Assembly (NCBI RefSeq): GCF_900538805.1
Contig: NZ_UPZP01000022.1
Coordinates: forward strand, 1-26,793
DNA: 26,793 nt
Reading direction: 5' to 3'
Source: an uncultured Dialister sp.
GTDB lineage: Bacteria > Bacillota > Negativicutes > Veillonellales > Dialisteraceae
In this document: piece by piece, positions 15,157-22,820 of the stretch
How the letters are laid out: each line of letters starts with the position of its first letter
Numbering within the stretch: the stretch's first letter is position 1
The notes under the pieces: model-generated
The model's database searches: none
What the model saw: the letters and a program-made list of their open reading frames with translations, nothing else
What the model was told of the DNA's origin: nothing
Made by a program: the position numbers and the translations under genes

Positions 15157-15205
15157 GGCTCTCTCCCCTCTATGAAATCACGATGATTTTCTTGTTATGA
15201 TGAAA

Positions 15206-15904
15206 TCAGTCCGGAATCTCCGGATGCTCGTAAAGCTCTTCCAGGTCCTTTTCCAGATGGGTCCTGATGGTTTTTTCCAGATCCGGTATGGTCTTTGCAT
15301 CGTACTGGTGGATAATGCCCGGAATGCCTTTGGCCCGCAGTTCGCCGTAATATTCATCTCTGTATACATTGTAGAAAAAGAGGATGCCCGTCTCCCTTTC
15401 CCTGCATTCATAGGACGCAATAATGTAGGAGCCGTTGAGGCCCAGGAGGGGCCGGGAGGGTTCAATCACCCGTTCATAATGGCCGATGACCGGCGGAAAG
15501 AAGGAACTGTAATCCCACGCCATGAATCCCTTTCCCCGCACCAGGACAGACACATTTTCCCGGTGGATAAGTTCCTTTGTAATGTACTTCGGCGTCAGGA
15601 GTTTCATATTTCGTTTGAATTCCTCGAAATCGCCGGTAATGAGCTCGATTTCCGTGAAGGTCACAAGGCGCAGGTCCGATTTCACCATGTAATCCATGGT
15701 TTCCTCATCAAACAGGGCCCGCACCTGCCATCCGGTTTCTTCATTTTCCCAGCAGAAGGCAAAATAAATCCGTCCTTCCTGCCGATCCAGCCGTTTAAGC
15801 CTGTACCCCTCAATGTTGACGGGCAGCTCCTTTTCAATGTCCCAGTCCAGGAATTTCTGCCGCCGCTCTGCCCTTTCCTGTTCCAGCTTATCTTCTTTTC
15901 CCAT
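15206..15904 (-). CDS. Unrecognised soluble protein
   Basis: A 232-aa acidic protein with no family I recognise. The N-terminus is highly charged (GKEDKLEQERAERRQKFLDWDIEKELP). The rest looks mixed alpha/beta with several aromatic strands (GRIYFAFCWENEETGWQVRALFDEE, GSYIIASYECRERETGILFFYNVY) and an acidic C-terminal helix. There is no signal or membrane segment. It starts 1 nt after the transglycosylase stop, so it is translationally close to slt and coaE and likely expressed with them. An AAAGGAA site lies upstream of the ATG. The position suggests a lineage-specific accessory of this operon; the function is unknown. Confidence 0.75.
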   Translation of the reverse strand: MGKEDKLEQERAERRQKFLDWDIEKELPVNIEGYRLKRLDRQEGRIYFAFCWENEETGWQVRALFDEETMDYMVKSDLRLVTFTEIELITGDFEEFKRNMKLLTPKYITKELIHRENVSVLVRGKGFMAWDYSSFFPPVIGHYERVIEPSRPLLGLNGSYIIASYECRERETGILFFYNVYRDEYYGELRAKGIPGIIHQYDAKTIPDLEKTIRTHLEKDLEELYEHPEIPD

Positions 15905-15905
15905 G

Positions 15906-16502
15906 CTACGTTCCTTTCTTCTCCGCTTCCAGCCTATCCCTTGCGGAAACCACGGATTTCACAAATTCCCTGGTTTCCGGGAAGGGAATCTTATCCATGT
16001 CGGAAAAGCCCTCCGGCCAGTGATTTTTTTCTATCCATTCATCCACATTGCCGCGGCCCGCATTATAGGCGGCCAGGGCAAAGACCTCATTATTATGGTA
16101 CTCTTCCAAAAGATAATTCAGGTACCAGGCGCCCAGGGGGATATTCTGCTCCGGGCTGGCCAGATTGTCGGAGGGCAGGCCGCTCTGCTCGGAAATCCAA
16201 TGGGCCGTATCCGGCATGAGCTGCATCATGCCTACGGCGCCTACATGGGACACCGCCTTTTCGTTAAATTTGCTTTCCGTCAGTATCACCGCCTCCAGCA
16301 GGCTGGGAGAAATCTGCTCCTCCGACGCACACTGGACGATGATATGGGACACCTGCTCACTGGGTTTCAAAAAGCGGATATTATCCACCAGAAACAGGAA
16401 AAGCACGCAGAGAAGCGCAGTCAAAAGAGTAAACACCATAGCGCCGGTGTTTCCCTGGTGCCTCTGTACCTCTTTTTTCCTGCGTTTCAATGCGATTCTC
16501 AT
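15906..16502 (-). CDS. Membrane-anchored lytic transglycosylase (SLT domain)
   Basis: A 198-aa enzyme predicted to cleave peptidoglycan glycan strands, giving anhydromuramyl ends. A basic cytoplasmic N-terminus (MRIALKRRKKEVQRH) precedes a single transmembrane segment (about 21-40). The SLT domain follows, with catalytic Glu76 in AVILTESKFN, the GAVGMMQLMPDTA motif (88-100) and ALAAYNAGRGNVDEWI. This matches Slt/MltC-like domains of small membrane-bound members. Its ATG overlaps the coaE stop by 4 nt (ATGA), indicating coupling. The coaE-slt pairing is, from memory, common in Negativicutes. Confidence 0.92.
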   Translation of the reverse strand: MRIALKRRKKEVQRHQGNTGAMVFTLLTALLCVLFLFLVDNIRFLKPSEQVSHIIVQCASEEQISPSLLEAVILTESKFNEKAVSHVGAVGMMQLMPDTAHWISEQSGLPSDNLASPEQNIPLGAWYLNYLLEEYHNNEVFALAAYNAGRGNVDEWIEKNHWPEGFSDMDKIPFPETREFVKSVVSARDRLEAEKKGT

Positions 16503-17122
16503 ACTTCTTCCATTCCTTTGGGAAATTGAAATCCCGGTACATGCTTCAGTGCTTCCCGCACCTGCCGTCTCGTATCCTCTACGGAGCGGCTGTTATCGAT
16601 AATCACGTCGGCGTAATTCATCTTATTCATGGTGGGCATCTGCTTTCCGATGCGCTCCATGACCTGCTTCCTGGTGAAGCCGTCCCGGGAAATCACCCGG
16701 ACAATCTGCACCTCCAGGGGTACCTCCACCAGCCACACCTCTTCTACCCGAAGCTGCCAGCTGATTTCCAGAAGGAGCGGCATATCCAGCACCGCCACCG
16801 AATACCCCGCTTCCTGGGCGCGGATAAGCTCCTCCCTGGTGCGGTACCAGATGTAGGGATGGATAATGCCGTTCAGCTTCTGCCTTTTCTCTTCATCATT
16901 AAAAACGATTTCTCCCACCTTCAGCCGGTCCAGGCTGCCGTCGGGAAGGAAAATATGGGGACCGAAGGTTTCCCGCAGCCGGTTCATGGCCAGACTCCCG
17001 GGGATCACCGCCTCCCGGGCCAGCTTGTCCCCGTCAATGACAGGAATGCCTAATTCATGCATATAGGAGGACACCGTGCTTTTACCGCTGCCGACGCCTC
17101 CGGTTAATCCGATACGATACAT
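16499..17122 (-). CDS. coaE: Dephospho-CoA kinase
   Basis: A 207-aa cytosolic kinase for the last step of coenzyme A synthesis (ATP-dependent 3'-phosphorylation of dephospho-CoA). It has the P-loop GGVGSGKST (8-16), the IDGDKLAREAV segment (about 30-40) with the conserved Asp, HPYIWYRTREEL, and LDMPLLLEI. The length is normal for the family. The start ATG is close behind an 8-bp tandem repeat that separates it from polA. The 3' end overlaps slt by 4 nt. In many Firmicutes mutM/fpg lies between polA and coaE; it is absent here. Confidence 0.95.
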   Translation of the reverse strand: MYRIGLTGGVGSGKSTVSSYMHELGIPVIDGDKLAREAVIPGSLAMNRLRETFGPHIFLPDGSLDRLKVGEIVFNDEEKRQKLNGIIHPYIWYRTREELIRAQEAGYSVAVLDMPLLLEISWQLRVEEVWLVEVPLEVQIVRVISRDGFTRKQVMERIGKQMPTMNKMNYADVIIDNSRSVEDTRRQVREALKHVPGFQFPKGMEEV

Positions 17123-17151
17123 AATACTTCCTTTTTATAAAATGTTCTCTA

Positions 17152-17255
17152 GTGAGCTGGTGAGCTAGTGAGCTAGTGGGCAGGTAAACTAGAACACTAG
17201 AAAACCAGTCCACTAGTACACTAGTACACTAGTACACTAGCACACTAGCACACTA
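17152..17255. repeat. 8-bp tandem repeat, 13 units
   Basis: 104 bp = 13 units of pattern GTNNNCTA. The high-coordinate half is mainly GTACACTA/GCACACTA, and the low-coordinate half mainly GTGAGCTA with intermediates between. It fills most of the polA-coaE gap, and its last three bases are the polA stop codon (TAG on the minus strand). Confidence 0.9.
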
Positions 17256-19832
17256 TTTCGTTTCCGCCCAGTTCTTTCCTTCGTTCACGTCTGCCACCAG
17301 GGGAACTTTAAGAGTGACTACGGACTCCATGGTTTCCTTCAGAAGTTTTGCGATTTCTTCTTTTTCCTCGTTCACCACTTCCGCCACCAGTTCATCGTGT
17401 ACCTGGAGGAGCACCCGGCTCTTATAGCCGCCTTCCTTCATTTTACGGTACACCTCAATCATGGCCATTTTCATGATGTCCGCCGCCGTGCCCTGGATGG
17501 GGGTGTTCATGGCGGTCCGTTCGGCGAAGGAGCGGCGGTTGAAGTTTTTGCTGTTAATATCCGGCAGCTCCCGATATCGTCCGAAGAGGGTGACGGCGCG
17601 GCCCGTTTCCTTTGCCTTTTCCACCATGGACTGCATGAAATCGTGGATACTGGGGTAGCGCTTGAAGTAGGCGTCAATGTAGTCTGCTGCCTGTTTCCGC
17701 GGAATGCCAAGCTGCTTAGCCAGACCGAAGTCGCTGATGCCGTAGATGATACCAAAGTTGACAGCCTTGGCGTGGGAGCGCTGCTCCGGCGTCACGTCTT
17801 CAAAGGGAATGCCCATGACTTCTGCCGCCGTTCTTCTATGGATATCTTCTTGATTGATGAATGCCTTGATCAGGCTTTCATCTCCCGACATATGGGCCAG
17901 CACGCGAAGTTCTACCTGGGAATAATCGGAGGAAATGAAGCAGTCATAGCCTTCTCCCGGCACGAAGAGGGAGCGGATTTTCTTTCCCTCCTCCGTGCGC
18001 ACCGGAATGTTCTGCAGGTTCGGGTCCGAGCTGGAAAGACGGCCTGTGGCGGTGACGGTCTGGTTGAAGGACGTATGAATGCGTCCCGTCTCCGGATTAA
18101 TCAGCTGCGGCAGCGCTTCCAGATAGGTGGAAACCAGTTTCGAAAGGGTCCGGTAGCGAAGGATGTTCTTCACCATGGGATAGGACACCGCCAGTTCCTC
18201 CAGCACGTCGGCGGCGGTGGAATAGCCGGTTTTCGTCTTCTTTCCGGCGGGCATACCCATTTTCTCAAAAAGGATATGGCCCAGCTGTTTCGGGGAATTC
18301 AGGTTGAAGGCCTCTCCCGCTTCCGTGAAGATGTCCTTCATCAGGATACGCTCTTCCTTTTCCATTTCCTCCTTCACAGCCCTCCACTTTTCCTGGTCCG
18401 TGGCAATGCCGGCCTTCTCCATGGCCGCCAGCACCGGCACCAGGGGCTGCTCCACCTTTTGAAAAAGGGAAAGCACGCCGTTTTCGGAAAGCTTCTTTAC
18501 CGCCTCTTCATAAAGGGACGCCAGGAAGAGGGTAATGCAGCAGCCCTTTTCCTTCCTGTCGTCCAAATCGTCGGGATAAATCACGGCCTTTCCGAAGAGG
18601 CCGGCAATGTAGGACAGGGGATAGGTCACCCTGGTGGGATCCAAAAGGTAGGCTGCCAGGGAAATATCGAAGAAGGGAATATTTTCCGTGGGGAAATCGG
18701 ATTCCAGGAAAACTTTGCTGTCCTCCACCACCACCGCTTTAGCTTCCTTCATGGCTTTGGCGGCAGACGCAAAATCTTCCTTATGAATCAGCCAGGCATG
18801 GCCGTCGGCAGAAACTACAACTTCCTCCGTCTTAAAGAAGGGCGCCCTGCCGGACAGATGGGCCCAGAGGCCTGCCGTTTTCCCCTGCAGGGAAACAGAG
18901 GAATTCCAGATTTCCACGACCGGAAGGGCTTCTTCATTTTCCTCCTTCTTCACCTGGGACAGCTCCTGGAAACGGGGAAGCTCTGCAAACTGCTTCAAAA
19001 GGTTGATTCCCAGTTTTCCAAAAAGTTCCTTCATCTCCGCCAGATGCACCGGCTGCTTCATATCCTCCAGCGGCGCATCCAGAGGCACGTCCCGCTTGAT
19101 GGTGGCCAGTTTGTAGGAAAGATAGGCCATGTCTTTATTGGCGGTGAGCTTCTTTCCCCGGGCCCCCTTGATTTCATCTACATGGGCATAGAGATTGTCC
19201 AGATTCTTATACTCCGTCAGAAGCCCCAGGGCCGTTTTCTCCCCTATGCCGGGGACCCCGGGGATATTATCCGCCGTATCCCCCATGAGGGCCTTCATGT
19301 CAATCACCTGGGAAGGGGTGATGTGGTACTTTTCAAAAATCGCCTCCGGCGTCATGACCGCCATATTGGTAATGCCCTTCTGGGTGAGAAGCACCGTGGT
19401 GCGGCTGCTGGCCAGCTGCAGTGCATCCCTGTCGCCGGTGACAATATCCACCGGAAGCTCCTTCTCGTACCGGGCGGACAGGGTGCCCAGGATGTCGTCG
19501 CCCTCATAGCCGGGGATGCTGTACACCGCCACCCCCAATACGGAAAGCACATCGAGAATCAAATCAAACTGAGGCACCAATTCCGGCGGCGCCGGCTTTC
19601 TGGTGGCCTTATAGTCCGTAAACATATCAGTACGGAAGGTATGGCGGTCCTTATCAAAGGTGACTGCCATGTACTCCGGATCCAAATCCCGGTACAGTCC
19701 CAAAAGCATGCGGAGAAATCCGTACACCGCATTGGTGGGGATACCCTCCGGCGACGTCATGGTAGGCGGCAGGGCAAAAAAGGCGCGGTACAAAAGACTG
19801 CTGCCATCAATAATAACCAGTTTCTTCTTCAT
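17253..19832 (-). CDS. polA: DNA polymerase I
   Basis: An 859-aa replication/repair polymerase. The 5'-nuclease domain (about 1-290) has IDGSSLLYRAFFALPP, GYEGDDILGT, TGDRDALQL and GDTADNIPGVPGIGEKTA. The middle 3'-5' exonuclease-like domain (about 300-470) lacks a recognisable D-x-E motif and is probably inactive. The polymerase domain (about 480-859) has DPNLQNIPVRTEEG, DYSQVELRVLAHMSGD, RRTAAEVMG, SHAKAVNFGIIYGIS and QVHDELVAEV. I take the ATG at 19832 (MKKKLVIIDGSS) because AGGAGG is 4 nt upstream and the product then starts as in other PolA proteins; the ORF extends 21 codons further but without support. It heads the polA-coaE-slt run. Confidence 0.97.
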   Translation of the reverse strand: MKKKLVIIDGSSLLYRAFFALPPTMTSPEGIPTNAVYGFLRMLLGLYRDLDPEYMAVTFDKDRHTFRTDMFTDYKATRKPAPPELVPQFDLILDVLSVLGVAVYSIPGYEGDDILGTLSARYEKELPVDIVTGDRDALQLASSRTTVLLTQKGITNMAVMTPEAIFEKYHITPSQVIDMKALMGDTADNIPGVPGIGEKTALGLLTEYKNLDNLYAHVDEIKGARGKKLTANKDMAYLSYKLATIKRDVPLDAPLEDMKQPVHLAEMKELFGKLGINLLKQFAELPRFQELSQVKKEENEEALPVVEIWNSSVSLQGKTAGLWAHLSGRAPFFKTEEVVVSADGHAWLIHKEDFASAAKAMKEAKAVVVEDSKVFLESDFPTENIPFFDISLAAYLLDPTRVTYPLSYIAGLFGKAVIYPDDLDDRKEKGCCITLFLASLYEEAVKKLSENGVLSLFQKVEQPLVPVLAAMEKAGIATDQEKWRAVKEEMEKEERILMKDIFTEAGEAFNLNSPKQLGHILFEKMGMPAGKKTKTGYSTAADVLEELAVSYPMVKNILRYRTLSKLVSTYLEALPQLINPETGRIHTSFNQTVTATGRLSSSDPNLQNIPVRTEEGKKIRSLFVPGEGYDCFISSDYSQVELRVLAHMSGDESLIKAFINQEDIHRRTAAEVMGIPFEDVTPEQRSHAKAVNFGIIYGISDFGLAKQLGIPRKQAADYIDAYFKRYPSIHDFMQSMVEKAKETGRAVTLFGRYRELPDINSKNFNRRSFAERTAMNTPIQGTAADIMKMAMIEVYRKMKEGGYKSRVLLQVHDELVAEVVNEEKEEIAKLLKETMESVVTLKVPLVADVNEGKNWAETK

Positions 19833-19900
19833 AATTCCTCCTTCTGCCAGGGCAGAAATCAGTATAGGAAAATCGGAAATTTCGCATAAAGTCATTTCTT

Positions 19901-19906
19901 ATTATA
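19901..19906 (-). promoter_or_regulatory. Possible polA -10 element
   Basis: TATAAT on the minus strand, about 70 nt upstream of the chosen polA start. No good -35 is seen at 17 nt, so this is tentative. Confidence 0.35.
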
Positions 19907-20014
19907 ACATATCTATAATATGGGTTCAGAGGGGGAAAGGGTTCGTAAGATTGACCGCCCCCATGGGCCGGAGGGTTCTTAAGTTTGACAGCGGCTTCGC
20001 CGTGCACAGCGAAC

Positions 20015-20120
20015 ATGAGTTGCACTAGCGAACTGGATTTGTAGGGGAGCGGCAGCGACCTGAAAATCCAGTGAGTCAGTGACAGCAGAGGATGAAGGAG
20101 CACAGCGACGCACAAATCAT
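20015..20120. repeat. Short-loop hairpin copy 3 (reverse orientation), interrupted
   Basis: ATGAGTT (20015-20021) and AAATCAT (20114-20120) are the displaced arms of the hairpin at 13599-13632, with one mismatch. The loop half GAAGGAGC...GCGACGC is present at about 20094-20113, but a 23-nt-loop hairpin has entered the structure. Confidence 0.55.
20032..20072. repeat. 23-nt-loop hairpin, copy 4
   Basis: Arms ACTGGATTT (20032-20040) and AAATCCAGT (20064-20072) pair perfectly over 9 bp around a 23-nt loop (20041-20063) in the same orientation as copy 3. The loop ends GTAG and CTGA match, with changes in the middle. Confidence 0.7.
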
Positions 20121-20471
20121 AGTGAGTCGTTTCCCCTTTAGGGGCTGAGGGTTATGGTGGCGGCTCTCATGGACACGCCTGCGGCGTGAGGGTTCAGAAG
20201 GTTCAAAGGGTTCTTAGGTTTGACGCGCCTTTGGCGCGAGGGTTGTGGTAGCCGCTTCGCGGCAGTTTTTGAAAAAAGGGGTGCGGCTGCGCCGCAGGTT
20301 GTGTAGAAGGGTTGTGTTCGCTGACGCTCAGGGGGAATATATCGCCTTTGACGGTGAGTTTTATGTGCCGCCAAAGGCGGCATCCCCCTTCCACCACTAT
20401 CGCGGTCCCCCTCCCCCATGGATGGGGGAGGCAAGTGCGTTACGTGCTTTTTCCCCTGCTTCAGTGCACTA

Positions 20472-20497
20472 TAAAAGACCGGTTTCCCGGCCTTTTG
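20472..20497 (-). terminator. Terminator of the DUF234-type ATPase
   Basis: Minus strand: AAAAGGCCGG pairs with CCGGTCTTTT (one G-U) around GAAA, with the T-run inside and after the stem. It lies about 20 nt past the ATPase stop. Confidence 0.65.
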
Positions 20498-20514
20498 CAA
20501 AAGATTCCTCCCTG

Positions 20515-21921
20515 TCATGGGCGGCTGAAATAATCTTTCCACATATCTTCATAGGTCAAAAGATGGATGCGGGTATTTCCTTCTGCCGCCTTAAGAACGG
20601 ATTTCGTAAATCCCTGTCTGGAGAAAAGATACAGTTCCTTTTCTGCAAAGGAAAAGAGACCGCTTCTTTCCACCAGGGTATGAAGTATGGGGAGGTCAAT
20701 TTTTTCATTGGTCCATTTACATTCCCCAAAGAGGGCATGTGTTTTGTCCTCTATGCCCATAATATCGATTTCCGTCTGTTTTTTACGAACAGGGTCATTT
20801 CCCCACCATCTGCCCAGGCTTTGGAAAAGGATGGGACTTTCCCCTTCCAGCATTTTTCCCCACAGGTATTCCTGGCATATCTGTTCGAATATAGCACCCA
20901 TGTATTCCGGGATGGAGGGAGCAATTCGCTTCCAGGCCAGTTCATCGGCGCCTCTCTCAATCAGGGATGTATTGGCTGGTATGAATCGGTACCAGAAGCG
21001 GAACATATTGTCATCAATACGGTAAATGCTCTTCCTTCCGCTCTTTTCCCCATAGGGTGTTTCTCTCTTTATGATTCCCAGTTCCATCAAGCTTTTCATA
21101 TAGGTGCTGCAGGTGCTGGTGGTTTCACCTGTTTTGGAAGCAATTTCTGAAAGCCTTGTGGCGCCGCCGGCCACTGCAGAAATCATGGCATTGTACATGG
21201 ACGGTTCCCGCACTTCCTGCTTGAGCAGGTTTTCCGGTTCTTCATAGAGAAGGGACGCGGGATTCAGAAAGCTTTCCTTCACATTCTCTTCCAGTGTAAG
21301 GCGGGAGTCCATTTCCAAAAGGTAAGGTGCCGTACCGCCGGTCATCCCGTAAATGACAGCCTGGTCTTCCGGCGAAAAGCCGTGAAGGAAAAGGCAGCAT
21401 TCCCTGAAGGAGAATGGCAGGATTTTAAGCTGGGCCGTTCTCCTTCCATAGAGAGGTGATTTATAAGCCAGCACTTCATCTTCCATATAGGACATGGAAG
21501 ACCCGCACAGAATAATCATGAGACGGGAGTTGTCCCGATACTGGTCAATGAGCCTCTGCAGGATGGAGGAAAGCCCCGGCGACGTGCGGGCAGCATAGGG
21601 GTATTCATCAATGACAAGGATGATCCTTTCTTCTTTGGCCATTTGAAATACGGCTTCCAGGGCATCCTGAAAGGACGCATACAGGGGGGCCGGGCCTTCT
21701 CCTCGATGAAACCCATGGATGGCATCACTGAAATTTTGGAGGTTCTGTTTTTCGTTGGATTCAATGCCCATGAAATAAATGGCCTTTTTATCCCTGATAA
21801 ATTCCCGGATAAGGGAAGTCTTCCCTACCCGGCGCCGACCGTAGATAACGGCCATTTCAAATCGGCGGGATCGATATAATTTTTCCAATGACTGCAATTC
21901 TTTTTTACGTCCGATAAACAT
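20515..21921 (-). CDS. AAA ATPase with C-terminal DUF234-like domain
   Basis: A 468-aa protein of the ATPase_2/DUF234 family (MoxR-unrelated STAND-like ATPases common in archaea and anaerobic bacteria). The N-terminal P-loop domain has MFIGRKKELQSLEKL, Walker A GRRRVGKTS (28-36), Walker B IILVIDEYPYA (100-110) and an arginine-rich sensor area. A winged-helix-like segment (SAVAGGATRLSEIASKTGETTSTCSTYMKSLMELGIIKRETPYG) follows. The C-terminal part has EIDIMGIEDKTHALFGECKW, resembling the D...ExK core of PD-(D/E)xK nucleases. The ATG follows AGGAGG at 7 nt. The biological role of the family is not settled. The gene is isolated, with its own terminator and a palindrome overlapping its promoter, which suggests self-contained, regulated expression and possible horizontal mobility. 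Confidence 0.88.
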   Translation of the reverse strand: MFIGRKKELQSLEKLYRSRRFEMAVIYGRRRVGKTSLIREFIRDKKAIYFMGIESNEKQNLQNFSDAIHGFHRGEGPAPLYASFQDALEAVFQMAKEERIILVIDEYPYAARTSPGLSSILQRLIDQYRDNSRLMIILCGSSMSYMEDEVLAYKSPLYGRRTAQLKILPFSFRECCLFLHGFSPEDQAVIYGMTGGTAPYLLEMDSRLTLEENVKESFLNPASLLYEEPENLLKQEVREPSMYNAMISAVAGGATRLSEIASKTGETTSTCSTYMKSLMELGIIKRETPYGEKSGRKSIYRIDDNMFRFWYRFIPANTSLIERGADELAWKRIAPSIPEYMGAIFEQICQEYLWGKMLEGESPILFQSLGRWWGNDPVRKKQTEIDIMGIEDKTHALFGECKWTNEKIDLPILHTLVERSGLFSFAEKELYLFSRQGFTKSVLKAAEGNTRIHLLTYEDMWKDYFSRP

Positions 21922-21942
21922 GGCACACCCTCCTTTATTTCC

Positions 21943-22013
21943 AGTATAGGCAGCCGGCGTAATTTAGTCAAGTACGATTTAGTTGAGTACGATTGACTAA
22001 ATCATACTTGACT
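21943..22013 (-). promoter_or_regulatory. ATPase promoter with operator-like palindrome
   Basis: TTGACT (21966-21971) and TATACT (21943-21948) are 17 nt apart on the minus strand. The -35 is the edge of an inverted repeat whose 18-nt arms (21966-21983 and 21996-22013) match at 17 positions. AGTACGATT occurs twice directly (in the left arm and the centre) and once inverted as AATCATACT. Confidence 0.65.
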
Positions 22014-22030
22014 ACTTTTTTCATGCAAGA

Positions 22031-22060
22031 GAAAGGGGACAGATTTCTCTGTCCCCTTTC
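22031..22060. other. 13-bp stem-loop downstream of livF
   Basis: GAAAGGGGACAGA (22031-22043) and TCTGTCCCCTTTC (22048-22060) pair perfectly around TTTC. No U-run follows on the minus strand, so termination is unproven. It is the only strong hairpin after livF. Confidence 0.5.
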
Positions 22061-22097
22061 CCGGATCGTGTTACAACCTGAACGGCTGTTATATTGG

Positions 22098-22816
<719 letters not shown>

Positions 22817-22820
<4 letters not shown>

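Larger units (their letters stand above)
19918..20471. repeat. Hairpin-rich intergenic repeat island 6
   Basis: About 550 bp without a gene between the polA promoter and the ATPase terminator. It contains GGTTCAGAGG minisatellite remnants, a GTCGC...GCTCC hairpin (20015-20120) split by a 23-nt-loop hairpin (20032-20072), CCCCTTTAGGGG, CACGCCTGCGGCGTG and CGCGCCTTTGGCGCG palindromes, then the TAGCCGCTTCGCGG...TTCGCT...GCTCAGG series shared with 12620-12750. Confidence 0.85.

Noticed and set aside
17397..19889. 830-aa plus-strand open frame across polA
   Set aside because: It is antisense to a fully motif-supported DNA polymerase I, has no ribosome binding site and its translation shows no domain; it is a by-product of GC-rich codon usage.
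1280..20471. CRISPR array in the repeat-rich islands
   Set aside because: Repeats are variable-length hairpin modules without regular repeat-spacer alternation, and no cas genes are present.
22031..22060. livF intrinsic terminator
   Set aside because: The stem is perfect, but no U-run follows on the minus strand, so I record it only as a stem-loop. The GGGGACAG...CTGTCCCC form also recalls repeats seen near IS200-like genes, but no such gene is here.
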